13,307 nucleotides of DNA. Source: JACJYE01 sp964432875 (lineage in GTDB: Bacteria; Bacteroidota; Bacteroidia; Chitinophagales; Saprospiraceae). The notes beneath the pieces are model-generated. The model did not search any database, had not been told where the DNA came from, and saw only the letters and a program-made list of their open reading frames with translations. Numbering within the stretch: the stretch's first letter is position 1; every line of letters begins with the position of its first letter. Location of the stretch: assembly GCA_964432875.1 (NCBI GenBank), contig CAYSPJ010000134.1:1-13307 (forward strand). Direction: 5' to 3'. Positions 6,881-13,307 of this stretch are shown here, one piece after another. Both the position numbers and the translations under genes were made by a program.

Positions 6881-9800
6881 CCATAAAGGGATACGACGCC
6901 TTGAGCCGATTCGCCATAGGTGACCAACCGGGCGTGGCGCACGAGCTGTCCGCTGGCGTCGTAGACCTTTACTGGCACGAAATCGGCATGCTTCAGCCCC
7001 CGGATTTCTACTCTCACAAAACCCTCGGTGGGGTTGGGGAAGAGCTTGATGTCCATACCGAAGAAAACCGGTGGGCCAGTTGAGACGATGACATCCACCG
7101 TGAGGCTCAATTGCCGGGTACAGCCCGTAGCTTCATCCCTGACGGTCAGGGTATAATCCCCTGGTGGGAGATTAGTGAAGAAGCTGCTATCCTGGCTGGC
7201 GATGCCGCTCAGGATATAAGTGAATGGCCCTTGGCCCCCATTGACCGAGACGCTTATCGCCCCATCGTTTTGGCCTTCGATGGCGTTGATGACCTCGGCG
7301 GCGATTTCCAGCAGGCAGGTTTGGATGGTAAAGGAAGAATCGGTGCGGCAATTGCGCCCATCGCGGGCAGCAGCTTGATATTCCCCAGTGGTCAGGCCGG
7401 CAAAAACCGGGGAGGACTGGAAGGTCTCCCCCCCGTCGAGGCTATACTGATAAGGTGAAACGCCGTTTAGCACGCTCATGATAATACGGCCATCGGCAGC
7501 ATCGGGCGCTGATTCGTTGCGGATATCAGCCGATATCTCCAGCAGGCAGATGGCTTCAGTGCAAAACTCCAGGTCGTAGCGGCTGCCAAAGTTGATGCCG
7601 CCCAAGCCAGCCAGGATGATGTCATCTTCATTGACTACCTGCACGCTGCCAGGCGGCGGGCCAATCAGCCCATCGCCATAGCTATCGAAAATGGTCAGGA
7701 TATAACAGCCTTCTGCCAGGCACCAATTTTCCAGGAAGAGGGTGTTTTCTTCGCTATAAGGGCCGCCAGAGAAGAGCAGGTTGTCGTCCTCGTCGCGCAA
7801 TTCCCAAGTGGTCTCTTCAGGCCAGGAGTCGGTGCGCATGCGCAAGGTGATCTCCTTGCCGTCCAGCAGGATATTGAAGTTTACCGCTCGGCCATCGTTA
7901 GCTATGTTTTCATCGGGCAGGCCATTGGGTAGGTAGGTGGAAGCCGTCAAATTTTGAGGGCCTTCTTCAAGCGGCCCAAATTGCAGCGTGATGAAATCCT
8001 GCCCACCTGGGGCCAGGCTGCCGGTCCAGGGGATGGTATCTGCTTGCTCATCATTGAGCTGATAGATGATATTAAGGCTATACAAGGTATCCACCCCGGC
8101 ATTGCGGAAGCGGATATCCACCGTGGCGAAGGAGTCGCAAACCGTAGATAACAGACCATCAAAGCCAGCAAGTGCAGCATCATTGCGCGGCAACTGCAAG
8201 ACACGGGTGCGCAAGGTATCGTTAAAAAAAGCCGTATCCGTGGGCAGGGTAGTGTGAATTATAAATTCGTAGCTGCCGATAGCCGAGAGGTCTTCAGTAG
8301 TGGCAAAAGTATGGATATAGACGCTATCAGGCGGGATGGTGTCGGTAATGATCTCGTTGACGGCAGCACCGCCACCAAAACGATAGCTGATCCCGATGTC
8401 AGTTTGGGGCGAGTAGCCATAGTTGCGCACGGCAACCTGGATGGGCTCGGCATCAGTCAGATAGCCAGAGGTACGGGGCGCGAGCAAGGCCTGTGGCCCC
8501 ACGTCATTGGTGTCGCGGCGGATGCGGGCCATCATGGCTTTGGTGCCCCAGGCACCGTTGGCTTTCATGTATTCGCCCACGAACCAAAAATCGGTGCCAT
8601 TGGCCGGATTGACCGACATGGCGGCGTAATCGCCCCAACGCGAGCCGCTTTGGGAGCTGAGCCCTTCGGCAAACTCATATTCGTTGATGGTCATTTCCCC
8701 CAAAGGGTCATTGGCCAGCCGGCCCGTATAACGCAGGGAGAGATTCTTGTCGGGGCCGCCAGTAGAGTAGGCCATGAGGATGTTGCCGTTGTAGTCCATC
8801 GAAATAGCTCCGGCGAAGCGGTGATGCCCATCCTCAGGGGCAAAAGTGCCTTCCTGATATAAACTCCACTCTTCCCCCGGAGTGCGGCGCAGTTCCATCC
8901 AGCGCAAGCCAGCGCGGTTGTTGCCATCCACATCCACGGCGAAGTGGAGGGTAATCGCCTCGTGGCTGCTAAAATTGAGGTAAGGCACCCGGTGCAGGAT
9001 AATTTGCTGCAGGGCATCTACCCGGACGTTGTTGGGTTGGGGGATACAGTCGAAGAAAGAGCCGACACAAAGGCTGGATTTGAAGGGCGCGCTAAAAATA
9101 TCGATAGGGCCAGAGGTGAAAGAGTTGTTGCTGTCAGCCCAGTCGATATGTACTTCCCACATCTCGACCTTATCCTGGCCGCCTTGCCAGGAGTCGTCGT
9201 ACATGCGCACCACATAGCCCGGTGTGCCATCAGGAGGGGCGTTGAAGCCATCCCAGTCAACCGGCTGAGCGGTTTGCCAGATATTGGGAGCGCCAAACTT
9301 TGGGATGCCGAGGCGCTGTATGCCGGCATTGCTTTGCCCGTTGAGCATGGCATCCCTTTCCAGGGCATAGATCGGGATATTGGGGTCGCCTCCTTCGTTG
9401 GTAGTGACTAGATAGGCGTTGGGCCAGATGCTGTACTTGGGGTAATCCGGGAAGCTCGGCGTCTGTACGCGGTAGGCAAACCAACTGCCGGTGGGGTCAT
9501 CGGTTTCCGAGACGGCGATGAGTAGGGCGTTGCCGCCAAAATCCTGGAATTCGCTGATGAACCAGCGGCCGGCAGCCTGGTCGTACAAGACGATGGGGTC
9601 GCCCAGCCCGCTGGCGTTGAACTGTGCCCAAAGGAAATTGAGCGAGCTGAGGTTGAAGACGTTGTTGCCTTCCAGGTCAAAGACGCGCATATACGTGCCG
9701 CCGCTGGCATTAGTCAGTTGGATGAAATGCTTGGGGCTTACGTCGCATGCGGGGTCGGGTGGAGAGACGCCGCCGGCTAGCGGCCGGTCCGTACCCTCGA

Positions 9801-10131
9801 TGACGACTTGGGGCTCGATATCGAGGTTGGCACCGCGCCGGGGGCGAGCAGCCAGGGGGTCCTGCCCCTTGGGCAAGGCAACATCAGCAAAGTCGTTGGG
9901 CCAACGGATGGCACCGGTGAAGTTGGGGATTTCTTTAGGCACTTCCTGGCGCAGCTTGGACTTGGCGGTGCGGGTGCGGTCAAATGCCTTGGCTGCTTGT
10001 ATCTCCCGCAGGCTTTGGCTTTTGCCCAGGAATTCCATTTGCGCAGCGGCGGCGGGGTAGGTGTTTTGTGCATTCAGCCCGCCCGTCAGCAACAGGCAAG
10101 GCAACAGCAATAGGCGTAATATCTTGTTCAT
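6881..10131 (-). CDS. Large secreted T9SS substrate with SprB repeats, 3' end lost in the gap
   Basis: 1083 residues are visible; the C-terminus is cut off by the N gap. Residues 1-22 are a signal peptide (ILRLLLLPCLLLTGGLNAQ). Residues about 110-540 form a conserved, probably propeller-type region (PPDPACDVSPKHFIQLTN, GDPIVLYDQAAGRWFISEF, FPDYPKYSIWPNAY, SRWGDYAAMSVNP) found in many secreted proteins of unknown function. Residues about 545-645 and 650-755 resemble CARDB/Ig-like domains (VAVRNYGYSPQTDI; VDIRFRNAGVDTL). Residues about 760-857 form a beta domain with IFDSYGDGL and ending LEFC. Residues about 862-938 and 939-1013 are two SprB-type repeats, both starting CLLEI. From about 1025 a T9SS type A sorting domain begins (FFGMDIKLFPNPTEGFVRVE, VKVYDASGQLV) and should need roughly 20-30 more residues. 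It is therefore expected to cross the outer membrane by T9SS and be released or attached to the surface. Its activity is unknown; adhesion or a proteinaceous surface role would fit SprB repeats. Confidence 0.88.
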
Positions 10132-10158
10132 TATATCCGTGTTTTAAATTCAGAAGCG

Positions 10159-10166
10159 TAAAGATA
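10159..10166 (-). promoter_or_regulatory. Possible weak -7 element of the T9SS substrate gene
   Basis: The minus strand reads TATCTTTA, one mismatch from TAnnTTTG, about 28 bases before the ATG at 10131. No TTTG lies at the usual 18-21 base spacing; the nearest, at 10195-10198, is 28 bases away. This is only a weak candidate. Confidence 0.25.
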
Positions 10167-10225
10167 GACGATAATTTTGGCGGGTAGGCCGCCACAAAGA
10201 AGGAAAAAAGCAAGCTACAATACAG

Positions 10226-10255
10226 TTTGTGTAATTGCTGGCTTGTGTACCTTTG
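10226..10255 (+). promoter_or_regulatory. Bacteroidota-type promoter of purC
   Basis: The -33 element TTTG is at 10226-10229 and the -7 element TACCTTTG, an exact TAnnTTTG match, is at 10248-10255. The spacer is 18 bases, close to the usual 19-21. Transcription would start near 10262, giving a leader of about 20-25 bases before the purC ATG. No riboswitch could fit in so short a leader. The 153-bp space to the divergent gene also holds a small GC-rich inverted repeat (GGCGG...CCGCC) at about 10179-10193. Confidence 0.65.
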
Positions 10256-10284
10256 CAGCAATAAAAAATTAAAGCCATTTCATC

Positions 10285-11259
10285 ATGCCTGTATTACCAA
10301 GTGCTATCGCGCAGACGAATTTCCAATTCCCCGGCCAGGAGCGCTTCTATCGGGGCAAAGTACGCGATGTTTATACCGTGGGCGGCCTGCTGGTCATGGT
10401 CGCCTCCGATCGCATCTCGGCTTTTGACCACGTATTGCCGCGCCCCATCCCCTTTAAAGGGCAAGTGCTCAACCAAATTGCGGCTTACTTTCTGGAGTCT
10501 ACCCGCGACATCGCGCCCAACTGGCTCCTGGCTGCCCCCGACCCTAATGCCGCCATTGGCTATGCCTGTGAACCTTTCAAGGTGGAAATGGTAATCCGCG
10601 CTTACCTGTCGGGGCATGCCTGGCGAGAGTACCAGGCTGGCAAGCGCTTGCTCTGTGGGGTGCCCTTGCCAGATGGCATGAAGGAAAGCGACCCCTTTCC
10701 TGAGCCCATTATCACTCCAGCCACTAAAGCCGAAGAGGGCCATGATGAAGATATCTCCCGCGAGGAGATCATCGCCCGCGGCCTGGTAAGGGAGGAGGAC
10801 TACCGCCAGTTGGAGCAATACACCCGCGCCCTGTTTCAGCGCGGCACAGAAATGGCTGCGGCCCGCGGCCTCATCCTGGTAGATACCAAGTACGAATTTG
10901 GCAAACGTGGCGGACAGATTTACCTCATCGACGAGATCCATACGCCCGATAGCTCCCGTTATTTTTACCGCGAAGGCTATGCGGAGCGCCAGTCCCGGGG
11001 CGAGCGCCAAAAGCAGCTCAGCAAAGAGTTCGTGCGCGAATGGCTGATGGCCCAGGGCTTCCAGGGCTTAGCGGGCCAAACGATGCCAGAGATGCCCGAC
11101 TCCTTCGTCCGGGAAGTCTCCGAGCGCTATATCGAACTCTACGAGCTGCTCACGGGACAGCCTTTCGTACGGGGAGCAGCGGCTGATCTGGAAAACCGCA
11201 TCTGGGAAAACGTCACGGCATTTTTGCAGGAAAACCACCATCTGCTTGCCGGGCACTAG
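10285..11259 (+). CDS. purC: Phosphoribosylaminoimidazole-succinocarboxamide (SAICAR) synthase
   Basis: A 324-residue cytosolic enzyme of de novo purine synthesis. It joins CAIR and L-aspartate with ATP hydrolysis to give SAICAR. Visible landmarks are the phosphate-binding GKVRDVY (24-30), ASDRISAFD (40-48), the IRAYLSGHAWREYQ segment (104-117), EPIITPATKAEEGHDE (140-155), the family signature LVDTKYEFG (198-206) and IDEIHTPDSSRYF (215-227). The length of over 300 residues and these motifs fit the longer form shared by many Bacteroidota, plants and yeast, not the roughly 240-residue E. coli form. The ATG lies shortly after a clear promoter. A MerR-type gene follows 41 bp downstream on the same strand. 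Nothing is missing. Confidence 0.97.
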   Translation: MPVLPSAIAQTNFQFPGQERFYRGKVRDVYTVGGLLVMVASDRISAFDHVLPRPIPFKGQVLNQIAAYFLESTRDIAPNWLLAAPDPNAAIGYACEPFKVEMVIRAYLSGHAWREYQAGKRLLCGVPLPDGMKESDPFPEPIITPATKAEEGHDEDISREEIIARGLVREEDYRQLEQYTRALFQRGTEMAAARGLILVDTKYEFGKRGGQIYLIDEIHTPDSSRYFYREGYAERQSRGERQKQLSKEFVREWLMAQGFQGLAGQTMPEMPDSFVREVSERYIELYELLTGQPFVRGAAADLENRIWENVTAFLQENHHLLAGH

Positions 11260-11300
11260 AAATTTTACTAGATTGCAGGGTATATCAGCACTGCGACAAT

Positions 11301-11654
11301 ATGAAGGAACTGCCACTATCGGAAGAAGGCCGGGAAAACCTCAAGCGCTACTACACCATTGGTGAAGTCGCCAAGCTTTTCGGCGTGTCCAAATCCCTCA
11401 TCCGTTTCTGGGAAGGGGAGTTTGCCCACCTGACGCCCGCCAAAAACAGCAAGGGCGACCGCCGCTTTACCCCGCAAAACCTGGAGCAGTTCCGCCTCAT
11501 CTTCGAGTTGGTCAAAGAACGGGGCTTCACCATCGAGGGCGCCAAGCAGGAGATCAAACGGCTGCATGGATGGGAAAAAGAGAAGAAAGAGGTAATCGAA
11601 CACCTGGAGCGGATAAAGAAGGGGCTGGAGGGATTGAGGGGGGAGTTGGGATGA
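11301..11654 (+). CDS. Small MerR-family transcriptional regulator
   Basis: A 117-residue DNA-binding protein. The MerR helix-turn-helix is at about 18-41 (YYTIGEVAKLFGVSKSLIRFW), the wing is around 46-58 (AKNSKGDRRFTP), and a second helical part follows (FELVKERGFTIEGAKQEI). The C-terminus (92-115) is a Lys/Glu-rich helix suited to a dimerising coiled coil. There is no effector-binding domain and no cysteine, so metal sensing as in MerR or CueR is unlikely. Short MerR proteins of this shape are common in Bacteroidota; their signals are not known to me. It lies 41 bp after purC with no clear promoter of its own, so co-transcription is plausible. Confidence 0.9.
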   Translation: MKELPLSEEGRENLKRYYTIGEVAKLFGVSKSLIRFWEGEFAHLTPAKNSKGDRRFTPQNLEQFRLIFELVKERGFTIEGAKQEIKRLHGWEKEKKEVIEHLERIKKGLEGLRGELG

Positions 11655-11952
11655 TGAAATCGGACTTCGCTAGCGCAGTATAAGCTGGCAAAAGGGGCAG
11701 CGCGATTGGTTCCGGGGAGCGAGGAAAGAGCGCGATTTTTTAAACCGAAAAATGTAAACCCGCAAGATGTAAAATGTAAAATCGTCTTCAAGTTTAACCT
11801 TCGGATTGCTCAATACGCTCGACGAACCTGATGATGACGTCATTTCAAAAAAATCGCAACGCGCAGTTTAGCCTGAGTTATATCGGCCCCTTCGGGCGCT
11901 AGTTTCGGTCTCCTGCTGTCAAGCGGCCGAAGGCCTTGCCCGCCAGCGCTAT
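11655..11952. other. Intergenic region between convergent merR-like and mutM genes
   Basis: About 298 bases with no credible gene, tRNA or other structural RNA that I can recognise. It holds two copies of GCGCGATT (11700-11707 and 11730-11737), three copies of ATGTAAA (11752-11758, and a tandem pair at 11767-11780), the perfect palindrome ATGACGTCAT (11834-11843), and the GC-rich inverted repeat described separately. Short frames here lack coding features. Confidence 0.6.
11885..11935. terminator. GC-rich inverted repeat between convergent genes, possible terminator
   Basis: The arms are 11885-11900 (GGCCCCTTCGGGCGCT) and 11922-11935 (AGCGGCCGAAGGCC), with a 21-base loop. They pair along about 14 positions with one mismatch and a two-base bulge. 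It lies just downstream of mutM on the minus strand and after the MerR-type gene on the plus strand. No T-run follows, so a terminator role rests on position only. Confidence 0.4.
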
Positions 11953-12738
11953 CTACCGATATTCCACCTGCCCATCCCACCAATAAGTCGTCCTGCCCGC
12001 AATCGTGGCGCGGAGGATGGTGCCCTGCCCTTCCGGCCCTGGCGCGCCGGCCTGCCGCCATTGCCAAAACCAGTCCTCCGGGTAGTCTTTATAATAGGCC
12101 AGGCGCTCGCAAGCGGCGCTGAGGATGGAGCGCATGGATTGGTAAATCGCCTTTTGCCTTTCTGGGGGGATGGCTGAAGCTTTCGAGGCAGGATGGACGC
12201 GGGTTTGAAACAGGATTTCGTCGGCGTAAAGGTTGCCGACGCCAGCCAGGGCTTTTTGGTTCAGCAGCAACGCTTTGATGCCCGTGTGGCGGCGGAAAAG
12301 CGCCAGGAAATCGCCCTCGCTGATGCCGAGGGCGTCTTCGCCCAGGCCCAGTTCCGCTATCCAATCTTCCAGGTTTTTCACCCAACAGATGCGAGAGAAC
12401 TTGCGCGAGCAGTCATAACCTAGCCAGCCGCCATCTTCGAAGTGCCAGGCGAAGCGCTCAAAGCGGGGCTTGTCGGCGGGGTCTTCATAGGCGCGCAAAT
12501 CGCCAGTCATGCCAAAGTGCAATTGTAGCCAGGGGCCATGGTCTAGCTGCGCAAAGAGATACTTCCCACGCCGGTAGGAGCTGGTGAAGCAATGTCCCAT
12601 CAGGTGTTGAGCAAAATCTTCGGCGCTGATGTTGCGCAAGATTTTGCCGTCGTGCACCTGCACCTCGCTGATGCGCCTCTTCAGGGCATGGCGGTTGAAG
12701 TATTGTTGGAAATGATGGACTTCGGGTAGTTCCGGCAT
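11953..12738 (-). CDS. mutM: Formamidopyrimidine-DNA glycosylase (Fpg/MutM family) without zinc-finger cysteines
   Basis: A 261-residue base-excision repair glycosylase/AP lyase that should remove oxidised purines such as 8-oxoguanine and FaPy. ATG 12738 is chosen because processing exposes the catalytic N-terminal proline of MPELPEV; an upstream in-frame ATG at 12801 would bury it and overlap the previous gene. Pro2 and Glu3 (catalytic), Lys59 in YRRGKYL, HFGMTG (74-79), the H2TH region with GVGNLYADEI (166-175) and Arg249 in IAGRTTYW are in place. The C-terminal finger normally has four zinc-binding cysteines, but here there is no cysteine after residue 210: the usual 'PCPxCG' is PGPEGQG and the usual 'YFCPxCQ' is YWWDGQV. 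The overall hairpin and its arginine remain, so this looks like a 'zincless finger' as in NEIL1 and plant Fpg. It starts 4 bp after the DUF2237 gene and is probably translated with it. Confidence 0.93.
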   Translation of the reverse strand: MPELPEVHHFQQYFNRHALKRRISEVQVHDGKILRNISAEDFAQHLMGHCFTSSYRRGKYLFAQLDHGPWLQLHFGMTGDLRAYEDPADKPRFERFAWHFEDGGWLGYDCSRKFSRICWVKNLEDWIAELGLGEDALGISEGDFLALFRRHTGIKALLLNQKALAGVGNLYADEILFQTRVHPASKASAIPPERQKAIYQSMRSILSAACERLAYYKDYPEDWFWQWRQAGAPGPEGQGTILRATIAGRTTYWWDGQVEYR

Positions 12739-12742
12739 CGCT

Positions 12743-13138
12743 TTATTTTTCAGTAGCTTGTTGTTTCCAGGCATGCGCCACCAGCACGTCGAGCGGCACA
12801 TAGCGCAAGGCTGCTTCGTGGGTGCTTTCCAGCACTACGGGCGGGGCTACGCCCGCTTCGTAAGCTTCCTGCCAGCGCAAGGCGCACAGGCACCAGCGGT
12901 CTCCTGGCTTCAGGCCCGGAAACCAGGGCCTCGGGCTGATCAGGTCATTGCCCTGGCGGAAGGAAAACTCCAGGAACTCCTGAGTCACCTGCGCGCATAC
13001 CAGGTGCCGCCCTTGGTCTTCGGGGCCAGTGTGGCAAAATCCATCGCGGTAATAACCAGTCTGTGGTTCAAAGCAGCAGGCTTGCAAGGGCAGCCCAAAG
13101 ACGTTGAGGGCTTGATCGGAGGTCGGCATTTCTGGCAT
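12743..13138 (-). CDS. DUF2237 family protein
   Basis: A 131-residue soluble protein with the full DUF2237 pattern: LNVFGLPLQACCFEPQTGYY, FCHTGPEDQGRHLVCAQVT, FLEFSFRQGNDL, FPGLKPGDRWCLCALRW and GVAPPVVLESTHEAAL. Its several conserved cysteines suggest a structural or metal/redox role, but no function is established to my knowledge. ATG 13138 is chosen; ATG 13129 is an alternative three codons later, and a GTG at 13159 would add seven unsupported residues. The stop lies 4 bp before the mutM start, so the two are almost surely one operon. No clear -33/-7 promoter can be seen upstream. Confidence 0.9.
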   Translation of the reverse strand: MPEMPTSDQALNVFGLPLQACCFEPQTGYYRDGFCHTGPEDQGRHLVCAQVTQEFLEFSFRQGNDLISPRPWFPGLKPGDRWCLCALRWQEAYEAGVAPPVVLESTHEAALRYVPLDVLVAHAWKQQATEK

Positions 13139-13160
13139 GGCGTAGCGGTTGTATTCCACT

Positions 13161-13224
13161 TAAAAGCGGATTTCGGGCGAAATTGTTCTAATTTTTCGCC
13201 CTTGCTTTTCGCTTTCCGCTTTTA
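13161..13224. repeat. Nested inverted repeat upstream of the DUF2237-mutM operon
   Basis: Outer arms TAAAAGCGGA (13161-13170) and TCCGCTTTTA (13215-13224) are perfect reverse complements. Inside them GGGCGAAA (13175-13182) and TTTCGCCC (13194-13201) are also perfect. Together they could form a stem with an internal loop. It lies just before the DUF2237 start, so it may be in the 5' leader on the minus strand, or may be the end of a neighbouring gene outside the window. Confidence 0.65.
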
Positions 13225-13307
13225 GGGACATTAGGGACGCGGCGGGACAGAGGCGCTTCCGCTCCCGCTCTCGCTCCGCTCGTCCGGGACGCAAGCGCTT
13301 CCGCTTT
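13225..13307. repeat. Low-complexity GCTTCC/GGGAC-rich intergenic repeats
   Basis: GCGCTTCCGCT occurs at 13253-13263 and 13295-13305. Short GGGAC words recur around 13225, 13235, 13244 and 13287, and the DNA between is built of CGCT(C/T) words. The minus strand is open in two frames here but codes only for Arg/Lys/Ala-biased sequence without a recognisable domain, so I call it non-coding. The repeats run to the window edge. Confidence 0.5.

Noticed and set aside
6721..10131. A single 1136-codon gene running through the N gap
   Set aside because: The part after the gap is the leader and -7 element of the GH3 gene read in a chance frame. The true stop lies in the gap.
11655..11952. tRNA or small RNA gene in the convergent gap
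   Set aside because: I find no T-loop/acceptor pairing or other known RNA fold, only short repeats and one GC-rich inverted repeat.
12739..12801. Upstream in-frame ATG extension of mutM
   Set aside because: The family needs Pro directly after the initiator Met, which only ATG 12738 gives. The extension also overlaps DUF2237.
13188..13307. Minus-strand open frame entering from the right edge
   Set aside because: Its translation is low-complexity Ala/Arg/Lys sequence over repeats, with no domain. Another frame is also open, as expected for repeats.

Overview
The window looks like chromosomal DNA of a fairly GC-rich member of the Bacteroidota. A Saprospiria/Lewinella-like bacterium is my best guess. 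The reasons are a secreted protein with SprB-type repeats and a type IX secretion (T9SS) type A sorting domain, two exact matches to the Bacteroidota -7 promoter element TAnnTTTG, start codons without strong Shine-Dalgarno sequences, and the plant-like PurC form usual in this phylum. The species cannot be read from the sequence. The window contains one assembly gap of exactly 100 N at 6781-6880.

Layout. (1) 1-176: the C-terminal end of a protein resembling the Rpn/PD-(D/E)XK transposase-nuclease family, with a 12-bp repeat coding for an Ala/Glu/Arg tract. (2) 325-4385: a two-gene plus-strand operon for exported proteins. The first gene joins a DUF1080 (3-keto-disaccharide hydrolase-type) domain, a PA14-like domain and a third uncharacterised domain. 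The second joins a sugar-dehydrogenase-like beta-propeller to an azurin-type copper domain. (3) 4412-6724, minus: an exported GH3 beta-glucosidase, convergent with the operon. The two 3' ends share a near-perfect 22-bp inverted repeat. (4) 6881-10131, minus: a very large T9SS substrate whose last codons are lost in the gap. (5) 10285-11654, plus: purC and a small MerR-type regulator. (6) 11953-13138, minus: a compact DUF2237-mutM operon. (7) 13139-13307: intergenic DNA with a nested inverted repeat and low-complexity repeats running off the window.

How they may work together. The left half is an envelope and secretion region with a carbohydrate theme: keto-sugar hydrolase-type fold, sugar-dehydrogenase-like propeller with a built-in copper electron carrier, and GH3 glycosidase. 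No SusC/SusD pair is present, so it is not a classical polysaccharide utilisation locus. The most unusual part is the DUF1080-PA14 plus propeller-cupredoxin pair, which could be a periplasmic or surface sugar-oxidising module that uses copper instead of haem. That reading is inference. The right half is mainly housekeeping: purine synthesis, regulation and base-excision repair. Its MutM has no cysteines where the zinc finger should be.
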